64,000 nt of DNA from contig JAMPIQ010000003.1 of the NCBI GenBank assembly GCA_024699855.1, positions 7,998,001-8,062,000 of the forward strand, read 5' to 3'. Source of the DNA: Aphelenchoides besseyi. Lineage: Eukaryota; Nematoda; Chromadorea; Rhabditida; Aphelenchoididae. Below the pieces are notes generated by a model. It did not search any database and had not been told where the DNA came from. It saw only the letters and a program-made list of their open reading frames with translations. Below are positions 11,011 through 21,199 of the stretch, piece after piece. The position numbers were made by a program, and so were the translations under genes. The stretch's first letter is position 1, and every line of letters begins with the position of its first letter.

Positions 11011-12301
11011 TCAACAGAGTTGGTCGTCGAATTCGTGTTGACGAATCAGAAGTCCAATAGGTGATCCATCGCTGTTGCGTTTGATCAGTGAGTTGATTGC
11101 TCGCGCGTAAACATCGTCATTGTCCTCGCTGTCATCCACGATGTCGTTCGATGAATTCAACAGAGCCGACCAATTTCTTTTGTAGTTTTCGTATTCCTGA
11201 CAGAGATTCTCGTTGAAAACGTTTCCACCGTACTTTTGCCATTCTTCCAATGACCAAAATTGCGGATATCGACTGTCAGTCTCTGGAAGGTATAATGAGA
11301 GACTTGAAAATAGACAGTTAATCTAATTGTATCGAAGGACTACTGCAAAGTTATTATCAATTATACTTATTCTCGAGGCTCAATTCACTACCAACCTCTT
11401 CGTTCCAACTCTGCGTCTTCTGCCTCACTCTCTTCAACGTCAAGAGAGCGAACTGGCGCTGGACGTTCGGGAGAATCGAAGAACAACAACGGAAACATTC
11501 CCAAAACACAACCGCTGAGAAGACCGAAAACTCGGGCGACGTGTTGAACCCAAAGAACTCGCCATTCTTCTTCTTGACCGGGCAGTAGGTTCGGTTTCCT
11601 GAAATCCGATCATTAACTTGGTTGTCAAATTAAAGGGTACCGTATATGAACAACGAATAAGGACGAGTAGTAGACCACGGCCAAACCCAAACCATTGGAA
11701 ATCAGATTCCCGACTGCCGCTCCACCCATCGGCGAGATTCCCATCTGCAATCCAATGACTCTGAAGAGCAAATAGAAAACATTGGAAAAGTGAGAGCTTA
11801 CTTGTCAAACGACTCTCCAGCAATGATCATCGTTCCCATGTCGAAGAATCCGTAGACCAGATAAGGAAGGTAGTTGAGCCACCAAACCGAACGTAGTTCG
11901 TCGTAGTGAACGGGAATTTGGATCGGAACTTTCGGTGGCTCGTATTGAAGAGTTCCTGGAACATAAATAAAACTTTTGGAGTTGAATGCTTACTTTTTCT
12001 GTGGATTATGTCGTAGATCAGATTTTGCTCCGATGGTTTCAGTCGATTCAGAAACGCGGTCACCGTTTTCTCATCTCTTAGTCCAAGGGCCGTGAAGGTT
12101 GGAGAAAGTGAGTCGAATTCGTCGGGGGCAATCAAACTGAATTCTTGTTTTTGACTATCAATGATTGAAATCTTACCTTTCCACACGCTCCATTTTCTCG
12201 TGTTTCTGTTCCGGCGATCGTTGTAGACGTGACGGAAAGAAGCGAGATCGAACTGCTTGTTGAAAGGTTCGTTGTAGATTACAAAACTGAACTTGAAGCA
12301 T
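11011..12301 (-). CDS. TMEM65: TMEM65-like mitochondrial inner-membrane protein
   Basis: The N-terminus is rich in Arg, Gln and Ser with almost no acid before residue 30 (MLQVQFCNLQRTFQQAVRSR), a good mitochondrial presequence. LGLRDEKTVTAFLNRLKPSE matches the helical region before the membrane part. LPYLVYGFFDMGTMIIAGES and GLQMGISPMGGAAVGNLISN match the first two membrane helices of TMEM65, including the glycine-rich signature, and VVLGMFPLLFF matches the last. In mammals TMEM65 sits in the inner mitochondrial membrane and is needed for Na+/Ca2+ exchange. An acidic linker and a roughly 100-residue extra C-terminal exon (from LTDSRYPQFW-like sequence to EFDDQLC) follow the last helix; human TMEM65 ends soon after this helix, so the extension is lineage-specific or a mis-joined exon. 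Confidence 0.85.
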
Positions 12302-13277
12302 AGTGCTCAAGTTCCTGTCAGTTCAAAGCGTCAACTCGAACACCAACCCGCTCAGTTTCAATTCGGATTCCAAATGATCTCATCTACCGAACATCTTCTG
12401 AATCAAAGTGCAAATTGAGCAAAAAGAAGTAAAACAATTTCTTGAGTCGATAGTGGAAAGAAGAACTACTCGATGTACACAGCGAACTCGAATTGTTAGA
12501 ACTTTTCTGAACAAATTGGAAGTTGAAATTTCACCAATTTCTTGGAACTAAACTGTTTAATCAAACAGACTTCAATCTAAAAACAATGTTCAGAGCGTAC
12601 AAAAACAAACTCCAGACTAAGCAGGAAACTGGTTTTTCGATATCAAAAACTTTGTCTAATGAACTTACTTCTTATTGTGCTATTTAAGTTGGGTACAAAA
12701 AAATTGTACGTATTTCGATAGCAAATGATGGGGATTTAAAATGAAAACATCACTACAACATTTAAGAAAAAGGGAGCTATTTAAAAAAGTACATTCACTA
12801 CGATTAAATGTACTTGGTCATAATCCAAGTTCACCTTGCCAGCTGACAGATCGAATCGTATACCTAAAGTATTTGAAACACTTAGCTTTCAGTTTTGAAT
12901 CTTTGCAGTGTATCTCCTAACTCCTTTCTAAACAACCTTTCATTGAAGTTATTGGTTTCAAACACCGTTGTTTTACTTCTGATGCTCGGATGTACGTTCT
13001 GGTCCTATTTGCTTATTTCAGGTTGTGTGATCGTCAATTTTGTTGCTTATCATGAGCTCAACACTCGGTTACAACAACATTTGTTTTTTAGCTCACATCA
13101 AATTAAAGGCTAATATCCCTTTCATTCCACCTGTTCGCTTTCCTAATCATCAACTTCACGAAGTACACTCGAGTTAGTCAGCTTCATGTCCCTGACATCG
13201 AAAGTTGACTTTTAATCTCGTATTTTATTGTTCAAGGTCTCTAATTTCCCAGATTTTAGAGCTATTGTTGAGATTCA
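12302..13277. other. No gene seen
   Basis: Intergenic between divergent TMEM65 and the 7TM receptor. AT-rich, with short open stretches only. I see no splice-consistent coding exon. Confidence 0.45.
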
Positions 13278-14416
13278 ATGAACGAAAACAAGTCTGTTGA
13301 CCTGAACATTAGTTCGCATGATGGACTCAATTGGCGGCTGGTGTTTTTTGTTGTCGAGATTCCGATTATTGTCATCTCAATTGCTGTCAATGCGTTAACT
13401 TTGTTTTTGTCGATTACTCAAACACCCAAAGCAATGCAAGCGTACAAACCGATTCTCATCATGTCGTGTGGAGCGGATTTGATTTTCAGTTGCATGACGC
13501 TTTTAATCATGGAGGTACGTATTGAGTGATCGCGTTTTCATTTTCAAACTCAGACTGTTGATATATGTGGCTCGAATTTGTTTATGGTTCAGTTGGGTGT
13601 TTTTCGACACGTATCACCACAAGTTTCTATTGGCTTAACCGGTTTTATTTTGTCATGTTTTTATCTTACAATTGTCAATTTGGCTATGCAATTCATCTAC
13701 AGATTCAACATCGTATGTCGAGAAGTTCCGTGGGATGGCTGTCAATTAGCGATGATCTACGGCTGTTTTTTGGTCTATGATATTTTTCAAGGCCTTGCAT
13801 CGTATTTGGTGCTTGAAGAGTGCTCAACTACAGAGTTGATGGCAAATCCGATGTTCTACAACGATCCACCGACTTGTGTTGTAAATCGAACAGTAAGATG
13901 GCTACTCATGCTCATAATGACTTCTTGTTTTAAACTACGAACTACCATTTTTGGCATTTGGCTATGAGTATGACGTTCGTTACGATTGCTTACTCAATTA
14001 TTTTATTCACTGCTCGTGGAATTAAACGCAAGATAGACTTAACAAGACATCAAATGTCGGGTGCCGATATCGCAACAAACAGACAACTGAACGTGGTGAT
14101 GACCGTTCAAGTAAGCGATTGTCCTCAAACATCTAACCACTTGTTTTATGCTTTGATTCCAGTCGTAAGCATGTCGCCAATCGTTGCGGTTTGTGTTTCC
14201 ACATTGTTCGGCCTGAAATGGCCACTGTTGGGTCCGATTTGTATTTGTGCTGCGGCTTCTGCTCCAGCAGCCAACGGTGTTGTTGTGTTGATTGTGATTC
14301 CGGTGTTTCGTCGTTACGTCTTCCAATGCTTCAATCAGGTCTATCAGCCGAATACCACGATCATTGAGTTATTTACGTTCCCGTCTTCATCAAATATCTT
14401 ATCAAGATTTCGCTAA
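13278..14416 (+). CDS. Nematode Str/Srd-like 7TM chemoreceptor, with two non-AG acceptors
   Basis: About 320 residues. TM1 is FVVEIPIIVISIAVNALTLF, then TQTPKAMQAYKPILIMSCGA with TM2, a typical nematode serpentine receptor start (TP-x4-YKPIL). Later helices include FILSCFYLTIVNLAMQF, SMTFVTIAYSIILFTARG and VVSMSPIVAVCVSTLF. The first intron is normal. The next two begin with good donors (GTAAGA at 13893, GTAAGC at 14111) but the positions needed to restore the frame and match the related gene at 54783 are preceded by TTTTAA (13933) and TTTTAT (14149) instead of AG. Intron 3 is 39 nt and open if retained; intron 2 is 41 nt and must be removed to keep frame. So this is either a receptor with unusual splice sites, a gene damaged only at splice sites, or sequence error. 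Likely expressed in chemosensory neurons if functional. Confidence 0.7.
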
Positions 14417-14686
14417 CGTTAAATTGAAATCTCAACAAAGAGTATAATATCACTTGAACCTTCCGAACGGAAAGCTCCATAAACTAATCAAGATGGCGAC
14501 TAGTTTTTATATTTTCGCATCTCGCTCATCTTCTATGCGTACGCTCGATTGCTCCATTGATGACCCAAATTTTCGAGCAAAATCTTCAGTCGACGAGCAA
14601 CTGCTGAAAATGTTTTGTCAATGTTGATTCGTGATAAAGATTTCATTAAATAACGTGTTTTGGTGATTTATTTGATCGTTTTTAAG

Positions 14687-15290
14687 ATGAACAAGACTTC
14701 GTACATTTTCTTGATCTCTCTCGGTATCGTTTTTGTTTCTGCCAAATCGGGTCCTGATGACAAACCAATTGCTGTCTCTGCAACTCACTTTCCCGAAGCT
14801 CAGTGCAAGTTCACGGTTCACAACAAAACGGCAAATGGACCGGTTATTGAAGGTGATCAGATGGGTTTCTGTAGTGTCACGTACATTCTTTAGGCACTAA
14901 TCTAAATCAAGAGCTCTACTACAAGATCAGCTGCAAACAAGACAAAGGTTATTGTTTGTATGTATCGCACTGTACGGTCAGCACCAACGAGGATCAATCC
15001 GATGGCTACGAGATAATCGACCACAACGGATGTACGAATGAGCCCAGTTTATTCGAACATGTTGAGGTTAGTTTAGCTTTAGAATTCATTTTCAGCTTTT
15101 ATTTCAGTATTTGGATGACTTCACTGCTGGTATCTACAATCCGCTTCCAATTCGTTTCCGTAAACCGGGTGCTGCCGTTCATTTTCATTGCAGTACGACG
15201 CTGAAACCACGAGATTCGGGCAACCATTGTGAACGACCGGCATGTACGAAGAATCACTACAGTGCTGATGCCAACTTCCACGGTCATTAA
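14687..15290 (+). CDS. Small secreted protein with ZP-C-like module
   Basis: Starts with a clear signal peptide (TSYIFLISLGIVFVSAKSG). The mature part is about 150 residues. After KFTVHNKTANGPVIEGTN it reads YYKISCKQDKGYCLYVSHCTV, then DGYEIIDHNGCTNEPSLFEH, EYLDDFTAGIYNPLPIRFRK and VHFHCSTTLKPRDSGNHCER. The order 'C-x-V, ID-x-NGC, EYLDD, HF-C, C-x-P-x-C' is that of the C-terminal half of zona pellucida domains found in cuticlins and dendrite-matrix proteins. There is no transmembrane tail or furin site, so it would be a soluble fragment-like ZP protein. Three exons, canonical introns. A short 3' UTR has AATAAA just after the stop. Confidence 0.7.
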
Positions 15291-15464
15291 TGTACTCTCG
15301 AAATAAACTTTTGATCATATTCTTAGAACATGTTGGTTATTTGTTTTAATAGCAAAGAATTAGCATAACTGAAAACAAACAAATTTGAATTCCGTTTCTG
15401 ACTATCAGTCGTGCATTCTTGCATTTGGCTGATTGGCTTTTTCTCGGTGCTTCCCGCTTTCGTG

Positions 15465-16097
15465 ATGTTCGATTTCATGTTCTTCGCTACTCTTCAATTC
15501 ACTGGTTACAATCTTCTCGTCGTGTTCATGTTGTGTTATTCCTTGCTCATGGGTTGTGCTAAAGTGAGTTTAATGGTCTGAGTTTAATTATCTTGTTGTA
15601 GAAGAAAAACAACGCCGAAGGAAAGCCTGTTCCGCACGGTGGGCCTAAAGCGTCGGAATTAAAACCACAAGTGATTCCGAAGAACGAAAAAGAGGTAAAA
15701 TTATATGCTGTCTTATTGATCTTTTCATATTGCAGGAAATGATTGCTAGGGGACAAATCAAACCGAAAGGAAAACACGACTATCCTACGGTGAGTCTCGT
15801 TATTTTGTGCTTAACCTGATTCTTTCAGATGGACGATGTGGTCAGTGACTGGGAAACAGAAGAAGAAGGTAAGTTGGCGACTAAAGGTCGCAAGTTTGTG
15901 GTTGGGTCTCAATGAAAGTTAATTGCATATTTACAGGTCCTGATGGCGAAAAAAAGAAAGGAAAGAAGAAGAAGGTGAAAGGAAAATCGAAAATGGCTGA
16001 AGTCCCAGTTCCGAAGAGCAAGGCAACCGAAGTTAAGACTGATGCTGGTCAAACTCCGGAAACTAACTTGGACACCGGTGCTACTGCTCCCAAATAA
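15465..16097 (+). CDS. Single-pass membrane protein with Lys-rich tail
   Basis: Unrecognised. The first exon encodes a strongly hydrophobic helix (FMFFATLQFTGYNLLVVFML, then CYSLLMGC) ending CAKKK, a signal anchor. The rest is hydrophilic: HGGPKASELKPQVIPKNEKE, then KHDYPTMDDVVSDWETEEEG, then the basic run KKKGKKKKVKGKSK and a Thr/Pro-rich end. Five short canonical introns. The layout (short hydrophobic first exon, then charged tail) resembles the gene at 49687-50362, though sequence identity is low. Ends 53 bp before an AATAAA. Confidence 0.65.
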
Positions 16098-16217
16098 CTG
16101 ACCTCTCACTTTCTCTTTTTCAACCCGCGATAAGTCCCAAAAAAATAAAGCGAAATGATTGAGCTTCTGAGTTTGGTTTATTGGAGTGTTTACATTGAAA
16201 TGGTAATGATTTGGCTT

Positions 16218-16652
16218 CTACGGTGTTGTTGTTTCTCGGTCACGTTCGTAGTCCAATTGCTGTTTGAAGAACATGCAGTTCCTCAGATTTTGATGTGCAC
16301 GTTCAAAGTTCGACGTCGCAGATTTCATTTGTTCCAAAGTCCTACAATCACCTTAAAGAGGCGAATAGAATTTGAACCTACTCAACGGCATTCTCCAAAT
16401 CACAACACGAACTCTGCAAGGCGGCATTCAACTGCTGACCACTATATTTTCGGGTAACCAATGTTGGAGCCGTTTTGTGGATGTGCTCTTGCAATCGATA
16501 CAACGCCATCGTTGGATCATGATCGGCAATGTGTATGCATTCGGAAATTTTCTCAGCGACTGCAACAAGTCAAAGATACGATCAAAAAACGAAAACTCAC
16601 TGAGTTTTGATCTCGTGTTCAATTCGCGCGATTGTGTCGACTTATCGGTCAT
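16218..16652 (-). CDS. BORCS8: BORC complex subunit 8
   Basis: Three exons, about 113 residues, matching the size of BORCS8 (MEF2BNB). The core MALYRLQEHIHKTAPTLV is very close to the conserved VALYRLQEHVRRSLP of the human protein, and the later NAALQSSCCDLENAVETLEQ and AHQNLRNCMFFKQQL follow the same helical pattern. BORC recruits Arl8 to lysosomes and synaptic-vesicle precursors and so drives kinesin-dependent transport. Start at 16652 (MTDKSTQSREL); introns at about 16604 and 16345 are canonical. The gene lies tail to tail with the plus-strand gene ending at 16097. Confidence 0.85.
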
Positions 16653-16812
16653 TTTGAGTTGTCTAAACACGCGAAAATTTTTTATTTTTACTTCTTCCGT
16701 AAACATATCTATGGGTTAAGATACCCGTCCTTGTCAATGCAGTTAATTGAATTAATTTTATTCATAACATCAACAAAAAACAACTCAAAAATCTAACTCT
16801 ATAACTGAAACC

Positions 16813-18299
16813 TCATTTTTGTTGCTGTACCCCGGCACGATGCTGTTGGACACGTTCGAAAATGTTTCGACCATATTCTTCTTCCGTTTCAACACCTTCA
16901 GCACGATCCAACTCAAACTCGGCGTACAATTCGTCCTTCTCGTGAGCCGTATCTTCCCAGCGAACACGATTTTTAAAGAAGTTCAAGAGCTCAATTTCCT
17001 CCTTTACTCGCTCTTCTTCAGCGTTGATTTCTTGTAAACGAAGGCGAAGATTCAGAGCCTGAGCTTGTGATTTGATCAGGTTGCGTCGTCGATTTCGCCA
17101 CTCATCAAAAAGCTTAAGTTGAGACTTGCACGTCGCCATTTCCAATTCATCTTTGTTTGCGACAATCGATTGGTGAATGGCTTCTACAAGCTTTGAATCA
17201 ACACGGAATTCTGCTTCTTTCAATTCTTCGGTCTTCTCTCCTTCTTCTGCAGCTATCGATTCATCCGTTTGTTTCGGGGCTTCCAATTCTGAGACCAAGA
17301 TTGATATCTTCGTCTTCAGTTCTTCTGATTTTAAGTTTCTACTTAACCAACTCAGCGATTTGGTGACTAATTTAAGCGGATCGTTCAAGTCAAAAAGCTC
17401 GTCGTTGTGTTCGGGACGAAGATACGGGAATCGGAAAGTGATCTAAAGAAACAAATAAACAACTTTAAGCGTTTAAGAGCTGACATCTTCCTCGTCCATC
17501 ATGCGATTCGTATCTTCTGGTTTTACCACAACTTCCTCTTTGATTTCCAAAACACGCTGCTCAGCCGGCAGTTCCAGCCATTTGAGAAGACTGTAAATTG
17601 ACAACAAATTCAAAAGCTCATCGCTGAACATTTCCTGTTTGAAAACGTGAGTTGCAACAATTGCAGCACCTGAAAGCTATAAAAGTCAAAGAAATTGAAA
17701 GTGCGAACTCACCAACGAAGTTCTCAGCTTTGAGCATCTGATCAATAGCAACACAACAACAATGTTCGTTCATAAAAATTCCGTAATTGATCTGCAAATT
17801 ACATTTCAGTTTGATTTGAGTGTTTTAAATTTACCGGATCATTTAACATCTTGAACAGAATGTTTAGATCTCCGTGTTTAAGCAGAAGCCGGTAAACCGC
17901 ATATTCTGTGGACTCGAGCATATCGGCCGTATTTTCCGTATGTCTTAGTTTGTACATCAAATCAACGATGTCCGTTATTTGATCGTGCTCGACTGCCAAA
18001 CACGCCGCAGCATCGACATCGACGGCGCTAAAGACAAGTGTGAAGAAGTGTGTTGAATGACGAACTCACCTTCCCTTACTTCGTCCAATAAACTTCTTTT
18101 GCACGGAAGTGATCCAGTCGTACGAGCTGCCCAAATTGAACTCTTTAAGATCGTCTAGTCGTGTGTTCCATTGTGAATTCAATGCAAAGTCATTTGACAA
18201 CAAAAAACGACGGGAACTTAACGAAAACTGACGAGTGGAACTTTTGAGCAAACGTGCAACAATCTCTGACTGGAGAACTAGCCGCCGATTCATAAACAT
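16813..18299 (-). CDS. MRPS27: Mitochondrial small ribosomal subunit protein mS27 (MRPS27)
   Basis: About 400 residues. The N-terminus is an Arg/Ser/Leu-rich presequence (RRLVLQSEIVARLLKSSTRQ). The middle is a PPR-like helical solenoid: ESTEYAVYRLLLKHGDLNIL, NYGIFMNEHCCVAIDQMLKA, GAAIVATHVFKQEMFSDELL, NLLSLYSLLKWLELPAEQR, which matches mammalian MRPS27 around YGIFPDNFTFNLLMD and the segments after it. The C-terminal third is long coiled coil (ELLNFFKNRVRWED, RNIFERVQQHRAGVQQQK), as in the family. MRPS27 binds mitochondrial rRNA and tRNA-Glu and supports mitochondrial translation. Two in-frame starts (18299, 18293). Its nearest upstream neighbour on the minus strand is HINFP. Confidence 0.8.
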
Positions 18300-18695
18300 C
18301 TAGAATTTCGATTAAGAGCAAATGCAATCAACTCAAATATCTCGAACAGTCACAATGACCATTAGACCAATCATCAACAGTCGATGTCAAAAAACGGACT
18401 TTAATTTCAAGACGAAGTTTACACGAAGCAAATGTACAAAGCGAAACGGTTATTAGGACGGATAGCGGGCATTAATGATAGTTGAGTTTATTCGAGAATT
18501 CTGACAAGCACCAAACTTTCCATTAAATGCGATACGTTGGGAATTCGAAGATCGGCGAAATTTTGTTCAAAAGCGCAAGTTGGAGAAGAAATGTTGGATT
18601 ATGTTTTCTGGTTCAATTTTCGATATTGTAAACCTTTTGAAAGAAAGACCAACAAACGCATAGAAATCCTTTAAAGAAGTGTCTAGCATCGATGT
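18300..18695. other. No gene seen
   Basis: Spacer between HINFP 3' end and MRPS27 start. No exon recognised. Confidence 0.45.
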
Positions 18696-20142
18696 TTAAA
18701 AGTCACTTTGACTTGGACCAACAGAATCGACTCCCGATTCTGCGGATTCGCGCATTTCCTTTCGCAGCTCATCGCTGAGAATTCGCTCGGTCTCCAATCG
18801 AAACATATTGTCATGACACTTCTTGAATTGGAAACGTGTAAACCCGGGTGGAACAGTAAGCTTGTGAAAAGTGCGAAGATGTTTCGAGAGTGCGGAACCA
18901 CGTTGATACGTCGAACCACAGATATGGCAGAGATAAGGAGATTTGATGTAGTCGGGTTCATGAGTCAACATGTGATGTTTGAGCTGTTTTTGCCACGTGA
19001 ATTCCAATGCGCAATGCTGACAACGTAACGTCTGTCCGGTATGCGTCGCTGCGATGTGTTTGTTCAAATCGGATCTCTTCATGTAACTAAACGAAACTTA
19101 ATTGGTAGCTCCAGTACATACCTTCGACTGCACATTTCGCACCAAAATTGACGATTTTTGTGATGAACAGTATCGATGTGCATCCTTAAATCGGACTCAC
19201 GTTGTAGAATTAACGGACATTCGGGACATTGAACGGTTCGTACGTGTCGTTCGCAATGTTCTCGTAGTAAACGTTGAGACGCGAAACCCTTGTTACAAAG
19301 GAAGCAAACAAAATCGTCCGCTCCTTCAACATTTCGATTCACATGATCGATGAGACGAGATGTCGAGCAGATGTAACGACCACAAAATGGACATGCACAA
19401 TTCCTGCCGCCCGTATGTCGACCGGACAAATGACGTTCGAGATCGTGTCGATCACCAAAACCATTGGATTGACATCCTAGAAGCCATGATGCACAATAGA
19501 AAACTATCTACCTACCTTTCCATTGACAAACGTAGTAATATCGTTGATCCGTAAAAAGTGTTGGATCCGTGACTTTCACATGTTCTTTGCAATGTTGTAG
19601 GAAAGCACAAATGTCGGGAAAAGGCATCTGAACATCAGGTCGGATGTGAATTGAAGTTAATAAAACTCACTCCACAGAAATTCCAATCACAGATGAACGG
19701 TTCTTCGGAAGTCTGGAGAACAGGACATGGCGGACAATTACAACTGAAAACGAACTAAAAACAATGAGAATGTTGACTTACTTGATTAAATTGCTCAGAT
19801 TTTGTCTCAACAACTTTAGACCATTTCGTTGAGTGACTGCGTGATGAAAATGATGTTTCAGATGAGACCTCAGATCGTCGGGTGTGGAACAACGCCAATT
19901 GCAGCCATAGACACCACATTGTAAACCAGCTAAACATCGAGAATAAGCAAGGACATTGTGAACTTACTTCCTTGGCACCAGAAGTTTTCAGCATTTTTCG
20001 CGTGCTCTTCGAGATGTAAATCCAATTGATCGGGATCGTTAATTCCAATGAAGCAATCGGACCAACGACACTTGAATCCATTTTCCGAAGGCAGGTCCCC
20101 GCTGACAAACGTCCACATCAACTGATCCAAAACCTGAGTCAT
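18696..20142 (-). CDS. HINFP: Histone H4 transcription factor HINFP (C2H2 zinc fingers)
   Basis: About 430 residues with roughly nine C2H2 fingers. Fingers in order include CRWSDCFIGIND..H..H, CGVYGCNWRCSTPDDLRSH, CQWKGC with DRHDLERHLSGRH, CPFCGRYICSTSRLIDH, CFLCNKGFASQRLLREHCER, CPECPLILQRESDLRMH, CEMC..SDLNKH, CQHCALEFTWQKQLKHH and CHICGSTYQRGSALSKHLR. The order and the tail RFQFKKCHDNMFRLETERIL, close to HINFP RFRYKEHEDGYMRLQ, identify the family. HINFP activates histone H4 genes at the G1/S transition. Exons join canonically; start 20142 (MTQVLDQLMWTF). Nuclear. Confidence 0.85.
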
Positions 20143-20527
20143 TTTTAGTCGCGAGAATCAAAACTTTTTCGGTTTCGACGACATCGACCGGCAAGTTCGG
20201 ATGGTCATTTTTCCGACTTTTAATTGCTAAAAATGTTGACTAGTGAGTCGATAGGAAAAGTTCACGCATTTTCGCAATCACGATGTCGCTAAGACGGAAA
20301 AGAAGTTGCTAAACAAAAAAACTAATGGATCAAATTCCACGAGGATTAACGGTCGTGTGTCAACTCCGGTGGTTGTCCACGATTTTGTGTCTTCACACAC
20401 CTCTAACACCCGTCTTACTCATCCGCTGATCTCGAGCGCTGGTCGCGAACAAACATTGAAAACGTCTTTTGTTACCATTGTCTTGCAATTAGTGACGCTG
20501 TTGAGAATAATTTCATACACCAACCCA

Positions 20528-20815
20528 ATGGGCTATCCACCAAAAATGCCAACGGAAATGTACGTCGGCGCAGATAACAAAACCGACAGCATGCGCATCT
20601 TCAGCCAGCGGCTCTGTTCATCTCATCAAATCGCACGATCTTTACAATCCGCGATACCAATTGAACAGCTTGCGCGCGCTCTGTTTTTCGCTGTGTACTG
20701 GAAAACTATTTTGTGGTTGTTTTACGGCGTACATGAAAAGATGACCGATGGGTCGGTGATTCGGAACAACATTAAAACAACTCGGATGCCAATTCGAGAA
20801 GTTTTGGAGCGTTAA
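20528..20815 (+). CDS. Hypothetical small protein
   Basis: Unrecognised open frame. From the ATG at 20528 it gives about 95 residues (MGYPPKMPTEMYVGADNKTD, then IARSLQSAIPIEQLARALFF and ENVIRNNIKTT-like basic end). The frame stays open upstream to about 20306 without an ATG, so an upstream spliced exon is possible. Low support. Confidence 0.25.
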   Translation: MGYPPKMPTEMYVGADNKTDSMRIFSQRLCSSHQIARSLQSAIPIEQLARALFFAVYWKTILWLFYGVHEKMTDGSVIRNNIKTTRMPIREVLER

Positions 20816-20833
20816 AATTAAGCGATCAATTCG

Positions 20834-21010
20834 ATGGCGATTAAGGTAGAAAAAGTTGAGAAGACAAATGAAGCAAAGTTACTCGAAGTCATCAGGAAAG
20901 TGATTGTCCTGAAAAAACAAGAGGAAAAAAGATGCTCAAAAACGATCACTCACTCGACGACTGGAAACCGTTTAGTTAACCAAATTGAACAACGAAACCT
21001 TGCCGAATAG
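20834..21010 (+). CDS. Hypothetical 58-residue helical protein
   Basis: Short ATG-to-stop frame with a Lys/Glu-rich helical composition (MAIKVEKVEKTNEAKLLEV). It sits 18 bp after the previous open frame. No recognisable homologue; may be chance. Confidence 0.2.
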   Translation: MAIKVEKVEKTNEAKLLEVIRKVIVLKKQEEKRCSKTITHSTTGNRLVNQIEQRNLAE

Positions 21011-21199
21011 TCATATTTTCAGCAAATCTCCAGATGTCCAGAAGATTAGATGCCACAAGCTCGCAATGTCGATTGAAACTTGGCGCCCGTTTGTTCGACT
21101 AAAAACCGCCATTTGCACGCAACAAATGAACGTTGATCGCCATTGCGATTGGACAAACTTAGAATTGGCAATTTGCTTTCTGCTTTTTTGTTGGTTTCA

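Noticed and set aside
12895..13113. Hydrophobic 72-codon frame before the first 7TM receptor
   Set aside because: No ATG start, no splice connection and no receptor motif; could be a relic but cannot be supported.
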